Assembly: GCF_015624505.1 (NCBI RefSeq)
Contig: NZ_CP061379.1
Coordinates: 6,758,001 to 6,822,000, forward strand
Direction: 5' to 3'
Origin: Bradyrhizobium commune
GTDB taxonomy: Bacteria; Pseudomonadota; Alphaproteobacteria; Rhizobiales; Xanthobacteraceae
DNA length: 64,000 bases
A program made the position numbers and the translations under genes. The notes beneath the pieces are model-generated. The model was given only the letters and a program-made list of their open reading frames with translations, did no database searches and had not been told where the DNA came from. This document shows positions 54,223 through 63,985 of this stretch, in pieces. How positions within the stretch are numbered: the stretch's first letter is position 1; every line of letters starts with the position of its first letter.

Positions 54223-54480
54223 ATGCGGACTGTTGCAACCATCGACGTCGCCCTGGACGAGATACTGGTGAATCTTGCAACGATCGTCCTGCGACTTTCG
54301 AAGCCCGAACTGACGCAAACGCCGGATGCGCGCCGCGCGCTGGCGCAATCGGTCCGTCAATACGCCGTGTGCGCGGCACGCTCGACCGACCCGCGGGTAC
54401 ATGAATTGAAGACGCAGTTGGAAGAGACGGTGAAGCCGAACTTGCGCATCGTATCGATCGATGGCGTGAAGGTGTCGTAG
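54223..54480 (+). CDS. Small hypothetical protein (85 aa)
   Basis: An 85-residue protein starting MRTVATIDVALDEILV with ACGGAG upstream, no signal peptide, with a helical middle (DARRALAQSVRQYAVCAARSTD) and a short strand at the end (LRIVSIDGVKVS). No family is recognised. A GTG at 54220 is directly before the ATG. A palindromic repeat follows. Confidence 0.55.
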   Translation: MRTVATIDVALDEILVNLATIVLRLSKPELTQTPDARRALAQSVRQYAVCAARSTDPRVHELKTQLEETVKPNLRIVSIDGVKVS

Positions 54481-54501
54481 TCGGGCCGCCTTAGGCAAGG
54501 C

Positions 54502-54600
54502 GTGGGCACGCTTCGCTTTGCCCACCCTACGATAGCCGTTTAATGGATAGACTAGCGAGCTTCCGTAGGGTGGGCAAAGGCGCTCTTGCGCCGTGCCCAC
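54502..54600. repeat. Intergenic palindromic repeat
   Basis: CTTTGCCCACCCTACG (54516-54531) and CGTAGGGTGGGCAAAG (54564-54579) are exact reverse complements, and GTGGGCACG (54502-54510) pairs with CGTGCCCAC (54592-54600). It shares the CGTAGGGTGGG arm of the repeat at 2481, so the two belong to related families. Confidence 0.75.
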
Positions 54601-54609
54601 CACGGAGAT

Positions 54610-55545
54610 TTACCCCGCCTTCCCGCCCTTCTTCGGCTTCCGCTTGCACGTGCCCGGCAGCTTGGCCGCGAGGAAATCACCGAGCGCGTCCACGCGGGCG
54701 GGGCGCGGGCCGCCGGGCGGCGTCACCAGATGCACGGCGCCTTCGGCCTGCTTCCAGTCCTTCAGGATGATCTCGACCTCGCCGGACGAGATGGCATCGC
54801 CGACGATGAATTCGGGCAGCTCGGCGATGCCGAGGCCGGCGATCAGCGCCGGCATCACGGCCTCGCCGTTGTTGACGCGGAGCTGGCCGCCCGGGCGGAC
54901 GCTCGCCTGCTCGCCGGCGGAATTGGTGTAGTGCCAGACGTTGGGCGTCGAGAGATAGGCATAGCTGAAGCATTTGTGCTCGGCGAGGTGCATCGGATGC
55001 GTCGGCCGGCCGTGCTTCTTGAGGTAGGACGGCGCAGCCACCGTGAAGCGCGGCATGGTGAAGAGCCGCCGCGCGATCAGCGAGGAATCCGGCAGCCGCG
55101 CGATCCGCACCGCCATGTCAAAGCCCTCGCCGATGAGATCGACGGTCGCATCGCTCAAGTGCAGATCCACCGAGACTTCCGGATAAGTTTCGAAAAATTC
55201 CGGCAGCAGCGGCGCAACCGCCTTGATGCCGAACGTCATGGGCACGGCGAGCCGCACCAGGCCGCGCGGTGCCACCGATTGCGCCAGTGCCTCGTTCTCG
55301 GCCGCCTCGCCGTCGGCAAGCAGCCGCGTGGCGCGATCGGCGAGCTTGTGGCCGGCGTCGGTCAGCGCCAGGCGCCGCGAGGTGCGGTTGAACAGCCGGG
55401 CGCCGAGCCGCTCCTCCAGCCGGGTGACGGCCTTGGAGACGGTGGCCTTGGACATGGCGAGCTCGCTCGCAGCTCCCGCAAACGACCGTAATTCCACGAC
55501 TTTTGCGAAAATCGCCAGCGCCTCGAAATCGGGGAGTTTTGCCAT
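54610..55545 (-). CDS. LysR family transcriptional regulator
   Basis: A 311-residue LysR protein. The HTH is MSKATVSKAVTRLEERLGARLFNRTSRRL within residues 5-60, followed by the substrate-binding domain (GLVRLAVPMTFGIKAVAPLL). It is divergent from the SDR-pirin-WrbA set across 115 bp and is the likely regulator of it, in the usual LysR arrangement. The inducer is probably an electrophile or quinone, by association only. Confidence 0.92.
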   Translation of the reverse strand: MAKLPDFEALAIFAKVVELRSFAGAASELAMSKATVSKAVTRLEERLGARLFNRTSRRLALTDAGHKLADRATRLLADGEAAENEALAQSVAPRGLVRLAVPMTFGIKAVAPLLPEFFETYPEVSVDLHLSDATVDLIGEGFDMAVRIARLPDSSLIARRLFTMPRFTVAAPSYLKKHGRPTHPMHLAEHKCFSYAYLSTPNVWHYTNSAGEQASVRPGGQLRVNNGEAVMPALIAGLGIAELPEFIVGDAISSGEVEIILKDWKQAEGAVHLVTPPGGPRPARVDALGDFLAAKLPGTCKRKPKKGGKAG

Positions 55546-55660
55546 GGACGCCTATCCGAAGGTTCAATCGGGAAACAATGCGTTTCAACAGTTTCTATTT
55601 CTATACCACAGGCAGGGGCTTATCCAAGGGTCATCAGAAATTCAGGACTGGAGAAATCCA

Positions 55661-56413
55661 ATGACCAAGAAGCTCTCAGGCAAGGTTGCCCTCGTCACCG
55701 GCGGCTCCCGCGGCATCGGCGCGGCCTCAGCCCGCGCGCTCGCCGATGAAGGCGCTGACGTCGCCATCAGCTATGTCGCTTCGCCCGAAAAGGCCGAAGC
55801 CGTCGTCGCCGAACTGAAGGCCCGGGGCGTCAAGGCCCGCGCTTTCAAGGCCGACCAGGCTTCGGCCAAGGACGTCACCAAGCTCGTCAACGACGTCGCC
55901 AAGGAATTCGGCCATCTCGACATCCTCGTCAACAACGCCGGCGTCGCCGCGGGCGGTGCGACCGACGATGTCAAGGCCGACACCGACGCGCTCGCCCGCC
56001 AGGACCAGGTCAACGTGCACGGCGTGATCGCGGCGATCCGCGCCGCCTCGCAGCTCATGGGTGAAGGCGGACGCATCGTCACCGTCGGCTCGATGCTCGC
56101 CGACCGCGCCTCGTTCCCGGGCCTCGCCGACTACGTCGCCACCAAGGCGGCGGTGGTCGGCTACACCAAGGGCGCGGCGCGCGACCTCGGCCCGCGCGGC
56201 ATCACCGTCAACGTGGTGCAGCCCGGCTCGATCAACACCGACATGAACCCGGACGACGACCGCGACTTCGCGGAAGCGCAGCGCAAGCAGCACGCGCTGC
56301 AGCGCTTCGGCCGCCCCGAGGAAGTCGCCGCCGGCATCGTCTTCCTGGCAAGCCCGGAAGCCTCCTTCGTCACCGGCACCGTGCTCAATGTCGACGGCGG
56401 ATTCGGCGCCTGA
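55661..56413 (+). CDS. Short-chain dehydrogenase/reductase (SDR)
   Basis: A 250-residue NAD(P)-dependent reductase. VTGGSRGIGAASA (12-24) is the cofactor motif, NNAG lies near residue 90, and the active site is in TVGSMLA and YVATK. The protein resembles 3-oxoacyl-ACP reductases. First gene of the set with pirin and WrbA, with gaps of 39 and 46 nt, so likely one transcript controlled by the LysR gene. Substrate unknown. Confidence 0.93.
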   Translation: MTKKLSGKVALVTGGSRGIGAASARALADEGADVAISYVASPEKAEAVVAELKARGVKARAFKADQASAKDVTKLVNDVAKEFGHLDILVNNAGVAAGGATDDVKADTDALARQDQVNVHGVIAAIRAASQLMGEGGRIVTVGSMLADRASFPGLADYVATKAAVVGYTKGAARDLGPRGITVNVVQPGSINTDMNPDDDRDFAEAQRKQHALQRFGRPEEVAAGIVFLASPEASFVTGTVLNVDGGFGA

Positions 56414-56452
56414 TCCAGGCGCCACCACCGTCCCAATCAAGGAGTTACGCAC

Positions 56453-57151
56453 ATGATCGAACTCAGACCTTTCAACAAGCTCGGCGGCGCCGATCACGGT
56501 TGGCTGAAAGCAAAACATCATTTCTCCTTCGCTGGCCATTACGACCCGAGCAACATGGGTCACGGCGCCTTGCGGGTGTGGAACGACGACGAGATCGCAC
56601 CGAACACCGGCTTTCCCGCCCATCCCCACGCCAACATGGAAATCATCACCTATGTGCGCGAGGGCGCGATCACCCATCAGGACAGCCTCGGCAACGAGGG
56701 GCGTACTGAAGCGGGCGACGTGCAGGTGATGAGCGCCGGCAGCGGCATCCGCCACTCCGAGTACAATCTCGAGCCGACCAGGACGCAGATCTTCCAGATC
56801 TGGATCGAGCCGAATGCACGCGGCGGCCAGCCGACCTGGGGCTCGAAACCGTTTCCGAAGGCCGATCGTTCCGGCAGGCTCGTCACCATCGCGAGCGGCA
56901 TCGCCGGTGATACCGACGCACTGCCGATCCGCGCCGATGCGCGGGTGCTCGCCACCACGCTGAAGGCCGGCGAGAGCGCGGAATACGAGCCCGAGCGGTC
57001 GCGGCACCTCTATCTGGTGCCGGCGGCGGGCTCGGTCGAGATCAACGGCGTGCGCGTCAACGCCCGCGACGGCGCCGCGATCCGGGACGAAAAGAAGCTG
57101 AAGATCACAGCCCTGGAAGATTCAGAGCTCGTGCTCGTCGACGCGGCGTGA
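56453..57151 (+). CDS. Pirin family protein
   Basis: A 232-residue cupin. The metal site is visible in [22 protein letters not shown] (His, His, His) and in HSEYN. Pirins like YhhW can act as quercetinases, opening a flavonoid-type ring. The position beside WrbA and an SDR suggests a quinone or flavonoid role. It is in a row with the neighbours and has an AAGGAG before the start. Confidence 0.92.
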   Translation: MIELRPFNKLGGADHGWLKAKHHFSFAGHYDPSNMGHGALRVWNDDEIAPNTGFPAHPHANMEIITYVREGAITHQDSLGNEGRTEAGDVQVMSAGSGIRHSEYNLEPTRTQIFQIWIEPNARGGQPTWGSKPFPKADRSGRLVTIASGIAGDTDALPIRADARVLATTLKAGESAEYEPERSRHLYLVPAAGSVEINGVRVNARDGAAIRDEKKLKITALEDSELVLVDAA

Positions 57152-57197
57152 CAACCCAGACAACCAATCATCCCACTCAATCCCAACGGAGACCATC

Positions 57198-57797
57198 ATG
57201 ACCAAAGTTCTCGTCCTTTATTATTCCGCCTATGGCCACATCGAAGCGATGGCGAATGCCGTTGCCGAGGGCGCACGCGAAGCCGGTGCCACCGTCGACA
57301 TCAAGCGCGTGCCCGAGCTCGTGCCCGCCGAAGTCGCCAAGGCCTCGTATTACAAGGTCGACCAGGCCGCGCCCGTCGCTGAGATCGCGGACCTCGCCAA
57401 TTACGACGCGATCATCGTCGGCACCGGCACCCGCTTCGGCCGGATGGCCTCGCAGATGGCGAACTTCCTCGACCAGGCCGGCGGGCTCTGGATGAAGGGC
57501 GCGCTGCACGGCAAGGTCGGCGGCGCTTTCACCGCCACCGCGACCCAGCATGGCGGCCAGGAGACGACGCTGTTCTCGATCATCACCAATCTGTTGCATT
57601 TCGGCATGGTGATCGTCGGCATGAATTACGGCTTTGCCGGCCAGATGAAGCTCGACGAGGTGACAGGCGGTGCGCCCTATGGCGCCACCACGATCACCGG
57701 CGGCGACGGCAGCCGCCAGCCCAGCGCCAACGAGCTCGCCGGCGCGCGCTATCAGGGGCGCCAGATCGCGGAGACCGCCAAGAAGCTGCACGGTTAA
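57198..57797 (+). CDS. wrbA: NAD(P)H:quinone oxidoreductase WrbA
   Basis: A 199-residue FMN protein reducing quinones by two electrons. [23 protein letters not shown] (4-26) is the flavin-phosphate loop. [13 protein letters not shown] and [14 protein letters not shown] complete the family pattern. The final gene of the SDR-pirin-WrbA set, followed by a terminator hairpin. Together with pirin it points to quinone or flavonoid handling. Confidence 0.95.
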   Translation: MTKVLVLYYSAYGHIEAMANAVAEGAREAGATVDIKRVPELVPAEVAKASYYKVDQAAPVAEIADLANYDAIIVGTGTRFGRMASQMANFLDQAGGLWMKGALHGKVGGAFTATATQHGGQETTLFSIITNLLHFGMVIVGMNYGFAGQMKLDEVTGGAPYGATTITGGDGSRQPSANELAGARYQGRQIAETAKKLHG

Positions 57798-57831
57798 GCT
57801 TCGCGACCAACTGCATGGCTGATGCGACGCG

Positions 57832-57865
57832 GGCGGCATTCTCTTTCGGGAATGCCGCCCCATTT
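57832..57865 (+). terminator. Terminator hairpin after wrbA
   Basis: GGGCGGCATTC (57832-57842) pairs perfectly with GAATGCCGCCC (57851-57861) around TCTTTCGG, followed by CATTT. Confidence 0.75.
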
Positions 57866-58085
57866 ACGTGCGCAGGAACGACAGCGCTTACGACACGCAG
57901 GGCTTACGACACGAATGGCTTTCGAACTTCTCTTGATGGCGCAGATGATCCGCAGGCCGGCCCAGGCCCTGGCGCGCCGCTGGTACTGCCGCAGCCTGTT
58001 CCGCGCCTCGCGCGGCCGCTTTCACTGTGCTGAATGTACGGGATCGTGAAGCCAGATCGGATGAGGCAAGCGCCGCGCCCGCGGC

Positions 58086-59243
58086 TTATCGCGATGGCTT
58101 GCCCATCGCCCGCGCCGCAAAGGCCGCGAGCTTCGGATGGCGGCGCAAGCCCTGCGCGGCATGGTCGCGCAGGACGTAAGGCAGCCCGCGCCAGGACAGC
58201 GCGACGCTGACATCGGTCAACGGGACCTGCTCGGCGCCGAAGCGGCGCTTGTAGTCGTGATTGCCGATGCTGAGATCGAAGCGTCGCACACCCTGTTCAT
58301 GCAGCGCGGCCATGGTGCGCTCGGTCACCAGCAGCCCGGGCGAGCAGTTCGCCCACCGCTTGCCGGCATGACCGATGCGCAACAGGAAATAGGTTGCGCC
58401 ATATCTGACCCCGAGGGTGGTGGCGACGGTGCCCTCGTCGCAAACCAGCGCCGAGACGATTGCATAGCCTTCCGCAACACCTTTCCGCGAGACCTCGCGG
58501 TAGAAGCCGGCGTGAGCCTCGTCGTTGAGGACGAAGCGCGAGCCGAGCTTTTGCATGCGCTCCTGCTGCTGCACGTCCATCACGTCGAGCAGCTCGTGTG
58601 CGCGCGCGACATCGGTGGCGATCTCGAACCGCGCGCCGGCATGGCGGCTGAACACGCGCCAGCAGCGCGGCATCTGCATGCGCTTGATCGAGGTCTGGTA
58701 GTCCGCATAGTCGTCGCCCGTCAGCACGAGATTGCCGTTGAGCGAGCAGGAGCCGAGACGGCCGAGCGACACCAGCGGATTCGGCCTGGCGCCGACATAG
58801 GCCGGCATCTTCTTGAGGCGAAGGACATCGAAGCGGTCGGGCAAGGCGCGCAAGGCCTCGACCAGCGCCGCGCCGATCGCGCGACCGGCGGCGGCGTCGA
58901 TCGTGGCGTCGCAGGCGAGGATCGGCGCGTTGTTGTCGGAGACCCCGAGATCGGCAAACTCGACGACGCGGATGCCGCGCCTGACGTGGCTGATCATCGG
59001 CACCACCGCGATGTCCTTGCCGGTCGTGGCATCGGAGATCACCGCGATGAGCGGCGCGACGCCGCCGAACGCCGCGTACCAGGCGTCGAGCCAGTAACCA
59101 TGCTGGAAGGCGGTGCGATGGCCCGCATTCAGGCGCAACGCGGCCCGTCTCCAGTCACGTACGAAATCGACTGAGATTCCCGACGTGCTGGACACCCGAC
59201 CATCTAGTTGCTCGACGCTGAGGAACGCCATTCGCGGGGGCAT
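58086..59243 (-). CDS. CelD/BcsL-like GNAT acetyltransferase
   Basis: A 385-residue protein of the CelD/BcsL acetyltransferase family associated with polysaccharide synthesis. Residues about 240-375 form a GNAT-like domain (YREVSRKGVAEGYAIVSALV, then RFDLSIGNHDYKRRFGAEQVPL, the typical block). Two starts fit (59243 and 59231) and neither has a good ribosome site. It lies last in the minus-strand surface polysaccharide run, 133 nt from the O-antigen ligase gene. The acceptor is unknown. Confidence 0.82.
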   Translation of the reverse strand: MPPRMAFLSVEQLDGRVSSTSGISVDFVRDWRRAALRLNAGHRTAFQHGYWLDAWYAAFGGVAPLIAVISDATTGKDIAVVPMISHVRRGIRVVEFADLGVSDNNAPILACDATIDAAAGRAIGAALVEALRALPDRFDVLRLKKMPAYVGARPNPLVSLGRLGSCSLNGNLVLTGDDYADYQTSIKRMQMPRCWRVFSRHAGARFEIATDVARAHELLDVMDVQQQERMQKLGSRFVLNDEAHAGFYREVSRKGVAEGYAIVSALVCDEGTVATTLGVRYGATYFLLRIGHAGKRWANCSPGLLVTERTMAALHEQGVRRFDLSIGNHDYKRRFGAEQVPLTDVSVALSWRGLPYVLRDHAAQGLRRHPKLAAFAARAMGKPSR

Positions 59244-59376
59244 ACAGTTACTGAACGTTTCCAGATAGATTATGTTTTGTCGCAGACCACAAGTTACGTC
59301 GCTGCTTATCGTTAAGCCGATACCGTCGCGACGGGCGCTATGTCCCGATATGGAACGCGAAGGCTGCGACAAGCTG

Positions 59377-60729
59377 TCATCGATCGGGTTCCATCTGCGC
59401 GACGCATTGGAACCGGGCGAGAAAATGCAAGCCCGCCACGGCAAGCGCGAACATGAACCAGACCGGATTCTGCCGTTCGAGCAGGAAGGTTTCGGTAGTC
59501 CCGAAATAGAGGCCAAACAGCCATATGGTCAGGAACAGCTTGCCCAGCGCGTTGCTGCGATTGTGCGCCTGGGTCGCCTGGAAATTGCGGAGCGGCGCGA
59601 GAACGAAGATGAGGATGACGAGCAGCAGGCCGGGCAGGCCGATCGTGATGGCGAGATCGAGATAGGAGTTATGGCTGTGCGCCGCCGTCACCGCCCATTC
59701 GGCGCCCTTCGCGGTCTGCCGCTCGGTGACGTCGTCCCAGAACGCCGCATAGCCGTGGCCGATGAGCGGCTTTTCGGCGACGGCGGCGAGCGCGAACTCC
59801 CAGATATCGGAGCGGCCGGTGAAGGTGGGATCGACGGGGAGCAGCCGCGTGATCGACGACAATGCGGGGCTTGCGACGCTGCCGACCGTCAGAAGGTTCA
59901 TCACGATCAGCGGTGCGAAGCAGATGATCCGCTTCAGCCACAGGCTCCGCGTGACGTAGACCAGCGAGGCGAGGGCATAGACGGAAAGGCACAGCACCGA
60001 CGAGGTCTTGCCGCCGGTGAAGATCAGGAAGATGCCGGCCAACACGGCAATCGCGGGCCCCATCACGAACGAGCCCACGGCGGTGAGGTAGATGCCGACA
60101 TAGACCAGAATGGTCATCACCGGCGAGGCGACGTTCTTGTGGCCAAAGCTGCCGCGCCAGTCGCCGGCAAGCTGCGGCTCGGTGATGTCGAGCGCGCTGT
60201 GGATCGAATATTGCGGGGCGAGGACAACGCCGAGATAGCACAGCGCCAGCAACGCGAGTGCTGCGCCGCCGAGGCAGAGATTAAAGCTCCGCTGTGTCGG
60301 CGGCAGCAGCGGCAACAGCACCGCGAGCGAGGTGACGCTGGCCGCGAGCACGAAGCGCTGGATCGAGACCTCGCGGCTCTCGGAGAGGACCACATTGATC
60401 AGCATCCAGCCGACGAGGCAGAGATGCAGCGGCGTCACCAGGGTCTTCAGCGAGGGGGCATCGGTGGCAAGCGCAAACAGCACGGCGATTGCCGCCAGCA
60501 GGCCGAAGGTGATGTAGTTCAGCGCCATGCGTCCGCCGACGACGTTGGCGACGTCCTCGCTGCGCAGGTCGGGGAACGGGTCGAGCGTCACCAGCACCAG
60601 CAGCAGGGCCACCACCGCGACCAGGCAGCGCGCCATCTGCACGACGTTGAGCTTCGCGAGCTCGCCGCGGAGCGCAGGGCCGAACGATCGGGCCTCGACG
60701 TCAGTCATGTCTGCGGCGCTGCGATCCAT
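59377..60729 (-). CDS. O-antigen ligase/polymerase-like membrane protein
   Basis: A 450-residue protein with about 11-12 hydrophobic segments and a large periplasmic loop (EKPLIGHGYAAFWDD, HSHNSYLDLAITIGLPG), the mark of the Wzy/WaaL group; HSHNSYL is the conserved His pair. Such proteins join or polymerise surface glycans. Upstream glycosyltransferase gene ends 35 nt before it, so the two are cotranscribed. Ligase and polymerase cannot be told apart by sequence. Confidence 0.85.
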   Translation of the reverse strand: MDRSAADMTDVEARSFGPALRGELAKLNVVQMARCLVAVVALLLVLVTLDPFPDLRSEDVANVVGGRMALNYITFGLLAAIAVLFALATDAPSLKTLVTPLHLCLVGWMLINVVLSESREVSIQRFVLAASVTSLAVLLPLLPPTQRSFNLCLGGAALALLALCYLGVVLAPQYSIHSALDITEPQLAGDWRGSFGHKNVASPVMTILVYVGIYLTAVGSFVMGPAIAVLAGIFLIFTGGKTSSVLCLSVYALASLVYVTRSLWLKRIICFAPLIVMNLLTVGSVASPALSSITRLLPVDPTFTGRSDIWEFALAAVAEKPLIGHGYAAFWDDVTERQTAKGAEWAVTAAHSHNSYLDLAITIGLPGLLLVILIFVLAPLRNFQATQAHNRSNALGKLFLTIWLFGLYFGTTETFLLERQNPVWFMFALAVAGLHFLARFQCVAQMEPDR

Positions 60730-60763
60730 GCCTCAAGGCCGGTCTGGGACGATGAGGATGGGT

Positions 60764-61870
60764 CTAGCCCATCCCCGTTAACCATCCGTCAACCAGCATG
60801 CCGGAGCCGGCCTCAACCTGCTGCTGTCGCGCCACGCTGCGCGCGATCTCGTAATATTGCAGCGCGCGCTGCTCCAGCGTGAGGTTGTCCAGGATATAGC
60901 TGCGCGGATCGAACCGGCCCGCGCTAGAGCCAGCCCAGAAATCATCCCAGCGCTCCTCGAAGCCCGCGCGATCGGTGAATTTGAGGCCGCAGCGATCATC
61001 CCAATAGGGCACCGACGACACCGGCTCGAACCGGACGCGGTGCGGATAATAATCGGGATCCGGCCAGGGACCGCCGGGATCCCAGGCGAATACCGGCACA
61101 CCGCTCGACAAGGCCTGCTGATAGGCGATGCCCTGGCTCTCGTTCTGGCACAGGAAGATCATCGCGCGCGAGCGCGAAAGCGCGGCCTGATAGTCTTCCT
61201 CCTTGTAGCTGCCGTAACGCAGCTCGGCGAAGGAGCGGCCCTCCTTGATCAGCCGCTGGCGAACCGGCTCGACCAGTTCCGGCACGTGGCGGCCGCGATC
61301 CCAGCTGACCTTGTCGTAGAGGAGAACGTCGACGGTCTTGTCGCGCGGGCGCGACGGCGCCCACAGATCGGTGTCGATGCCGACCGGCCAGACTTCGGTG
61401 TCAGGCCAATACGGCCGGTACATCTCGGCATACCAGGGGCCGGGCACCACGACCTTCTTCACCGGCAGCCGCTTGAACAGATCAGGGTCGTCGAGCGGAT
61501 GATTGTGGGCGGCGACGCCCAGCAGGATCGGGTTCTTCCACGCGAACTTGTCGAGCAGGAAGGTGCGGCCGACGATGCAGGCGACTTCGTCCGGATGCTG
61601 CGCGACGTGGCCGTAGTCGTTGACGCGGTAGCGGATGCCGAGCCGGTCGAGCCCGGCACAGAGATTGAGGAACACGCGCAGCTGTCCGCTCATGCGCGGC
61701 TCGCCAAACAGCATGCGGCGGGCCATGCGGCGCAGATGACGGTCGCCGGGAAACCAGCGATCGTCCTTGTCCTCGTAGAACAGGTTGAGGATCATGTCGT
61801 CGGGATCGTAATCGAATGTCTTTGCGGGCACTTCAGTCCATCCGCGGCAATCAGGCCTGTAGTCTCGCAT
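60764..61870 (-). CDS. Glycosyltransferase-like protein, family uncertain
   Basis: A 368-residue protein with an alpha/beta pattern like a GT-B glycosyltransferase. The nucleotide-side region appears in ALSRSRAMIFLCQNESQGIAYQQALSSGVPVFAWDPGG, where ESQGIAYQQAL resembles the EX7E site of GT1/GT4 enzymes. The N-terminal half (RRMLFGEPRMSGQLRVFLNL) is not familiar. The ATG at 61870 is used; a GTG at 61885 is also in frame. It is first in the minus-strand run with the O-antigen ligase. Confidence 0.7.
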   Translation of the reverse strand: MRDYRPDCRGWTEVPAKTFDYDPDDMILNLFYEDKDDRWFPGDRHLRRMARRMLFGEPRMSGQLRVFLNLCAGLDRLGIRYRVNDYGHVAQHPDEVACIVGRTFLLDKFAWKNPILLGVAAHNHPLDDPDLFKRLPVKKVVVPGPWYAEMYRPYWPDTEVWPVGIDTDLWAPSRPRDKTVDVLLYDKVSWDRGRHVPELVEPVRQRLIKEGRSFAELRYGSYKEEDYQAALSRSRAMIFLCQNESQGIAYQQALSSGVPVFAWDPGGPWPDPDYYPHRVRFEPVSSVPYWDDRCGLKFTDRAGFEERWDDFWAGSSAGRFDPRSYILDNLTLEQRALQYYEIARSVARQQQVEAGSGMLVDGWLTGMG

Positions 61871-62134
61871 GAGACCAGCTGTCACACCTCTTCAAACCTG
61901 CGACAGACTTAACGCCACAGGCTTAACGCTAATTGACGAAACCGCCGTCGCGACGTCCTTCGCAGCAACGATTTCAGCGCCATGCGAGTATCATCCGCAA
62001 CGGCCGAGACTGCGATCGCAGCGACGAGACGCGGCCCGGTTAACAGTTCATTAACGACGAGCCATCGCTTGACCACAGCCGACGCTACGCTGGATGCACC
62101 GACCGCAACGTCCGCGGCGACGGAAGCGCGCGCC

Positions 62135-63040
62135 ATGTCGGCTGTGGTGTCAGTCGTTGTTCCCGCCAAGAATGCCGCGATCTTCATCGGCGAAACGATC
62201 GACAGCGCGCTCATGCAAAGCGGTGTCGACGAAATCATCGTCGTGGACGACGGCTCGACCGACGATACCGTTGCCATCGTGCGGTCAATCGACGATCCGC
62301 GGCTGCGCCTGTTGAGGAACGACGCCACCGGCGTGTCAGCCGCGCGAAACCTCGGCGCCCGCAGCGCACGCGGGGACTGGCTGATCTTCCTCGATGCCGA
62401 CGACCGCCTGCGCGCCGGCGCCGTCACGACGCTGCTCAAGGCAGCCAAGGCCGCACCCCGCGCGGTTCTGGTCTATGGCGACTACAACACGATCGACAGC
62501 GCCGGGCAGGCGATCGGTCGCCGCGGCCTCCTCAAGGGCCGCCAGAAGCCGTCCGGCAACGTGCTGGAGCGGCTCGCGAGCGGCAATTTCATCGTCAATG
62601 GCGGCATCATGCTGGTCCGCGCCGATGCGTTCCGGACCAGCGGCGGTTTCGACCATTCGCTGAGATATTGCGAGGACTGGCATTGCTGGTGCCGCCTCGC
62701 CGCGATCGGCGAATTCGCCTACGTGCCAAAGCTTCTGCTCGACTATCGCCTGCATACGGCCAACACCATGAATGCCGCGGTGCGGACGCCGGAGGATTTT
62801 TTCCCGGCTGTCGCGCGCGTGTTCAGCGATGAACTGATCCTGACGAAGCTGCCCGACGGCTCAGCACCCCGCCTGCGGCAGGCGGCCGAAATCCATCTCG
62901 TGACCTATTCGGCGACGCAGGCCGTTCGCTTCGGCAGGTATCGCGAGGCTCTCGCTTATCTCGGCATGGTCGGCCGGCGGTCGCTCAAGGCGGTGCCGCG
63001 GTCGGCGGCCAAGATTGCGCTTGCCTGCATTGGCATCTAG
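62135..63040 (+). CDS. Family 2 glycosyltransferase
   Basis: A 301-residue GT2 enzyme. SVVVPAKNAAIFIGETIDSAL (5-25 or so), IIVVDDGSTDDT and FLDADDRL make the nucleotide-sugar and metal site. GVSAARNLGA and CEDWHCWCRLAA are further family blocks. The start at 62135 was chosen as the ATG nearest the fold; the frame is open upstream to 61982. It faces the other way from the minus-strand genes across a 264-bp gap and is convergent with the next gene. Confidence 0.9.
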   Translation: MSAVVSVVVPAKNAAIFIGETIDSALMQSGVDEIIVVDDGSTDDTVAIVRSIDDPRLRLLRNDATGVSAARNLGARSARGDWLIFLDADDRLRAGAVTTLLKAAKAAPRAVLVYGDYNTIDSAGQAIGRRGLLKGRQKPSGNVLERLASGNFIVNGGIMLVRADAFRTSGGFDHSLRYCEDWHCWCRLAAIGEFAYVPKLLLDYRLHTANTMNAAVRTPEDFFPAVARVFSDELILTKLPDGSAPRLRQAAEIHLVTYSATQAVRFGRYREALAYLGMVGRRSLKAVPRSAAKIALACIGI

Positions 63041-63058
63041 ACGATCGGCCTCACGGCG

Positions 63059-63985
63059 TCAGGACGCGATCTTCGTCGCCTCATAGGGCTTCTGCTCAAT
63101 GCCAAAAGCAGCGAGCGCGGCACCTAACGCGACCATGACCGGATGCATCGCGACCACGGCCTTCGAGTTCGTCAGCAGACGTGCGCCGCGAACCACCGAC
63201 AGCGGCAGCCGTCCGAGCATCTGCGCAAACACCCGCACCCGTCCTGCCGCAGTCCGTGCGGCCTTGGACTGCACGCGATAATTGATCGCACCGATACGCA
63301 GGCCCCGCTTTGCGATCCAGCTGATGCTGGTGCGGTTCTGCGGCACGGTCTCGGTGATGACGGCCTCCGCCGTCCAGTGGAAGGTCATGCCGGCGTCGCG
63401 GCAGCGCACGAAGAAGTCGCAATCGCCGCCGCCGAGAAAATTGAAGCGCAGATCGAAGGCCGGACTGCCGAGCCGGTCGAACGCGGCGCGCGTGATCAGG
63501 CAATTGCCGCAGCCATAGATCAGCGGCACCGCACCCGTATAGTCGTAGGCGGGACAGAAGGCGGGATGACGCGCGAGCCAGGGCTGGCTGCCGTCGTCGA
63601 ACATTGGCAGCACGGGACCGCCGACCACGTCGGCACCGGTTGCCTCCGCGGTGCGGGCCATCAGCTCGAGCCAGTCGGGCGAGGCGATCTCGTCGTCGTC
63701 GATCATGAGGAAGCGGGTTGCGGCCGGAAACAGCGCCTGCGCCGTCTCGAACGCGGCGTTGATCGCCTGACAATTGCCCTGCCGCCTCTCGACCAGGCAG
63801 ATGCCCTGGAGCTTGCCGGCGGCGAGATATTCCGCGGCGACCGGCGCGCTCTCGCGCTTGGCGGCATCGTTCTCGACCATGACGACAGCGAAGGAGCGCG
63901 CCGTGCGCTGGTTCACCAGCGAGTCCAGTGTCAGCCGCAGATGCTGCGGGCGGCGGAAGCAGGGAATGCAGACGACGATGCCCAC
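63059..63985 (-). CDS. Family 2 glycosyltransferase, possibly running off the window
   Basis: A GT2 protein with VVCIPCFRRPQHLRLTLDSL, VENDA, then FLMIDDDE as the DxD-type motif and YGCGNCLITRAAF in the acceptor part. The first codon shown is GTG 63985, and the frame remains open to the window edge (VIDLS), so its true start may lie outside. It reads convergent with the previous glycosyltransferase. It belongs to the same surface-sugar cluster. Confidence 0.87.
   Translation of the reverse strand: MGIVVCIPCFRRPQHLRLTLDSLVNQRTARSFAVVMVENDAAKRESAPVAAEYLAAGKLQGICLVERRQGNCQAINAAFETAQALFPAATRFLMIDDDEIASPDWLELMARTAEATGADVVGGPVLPMFDDGSQPWLARHPAFCPAYDYTGAVPLIYGCGNCLITRAAFDRLGSPAFDLRFNFLGGGDCDFFVRCRDAGMTFHWTAEAVITETVPQNRTSISWIAKRGLRIGAINYRVQSKAARTAAGRVRVFAQMLGRLPLSVVRGARLLTNSKAVVAMHPVMVALGAALAAFGIEQKPYEATKIAS

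Noticed and set aside
57915..58049. Short plus-strand ORF MAFELLLMAQM after wrbA
   Set aside because: No ribosome site; Arg-rich and unconserved in appearance; too weak to list as a gene.
59272..60882. 536-codon plus-strand frame opposite the O-antigen ligase
   Set aside because: Very rich in Gln/Arg/Glu without domains, a typical antisense shadow.
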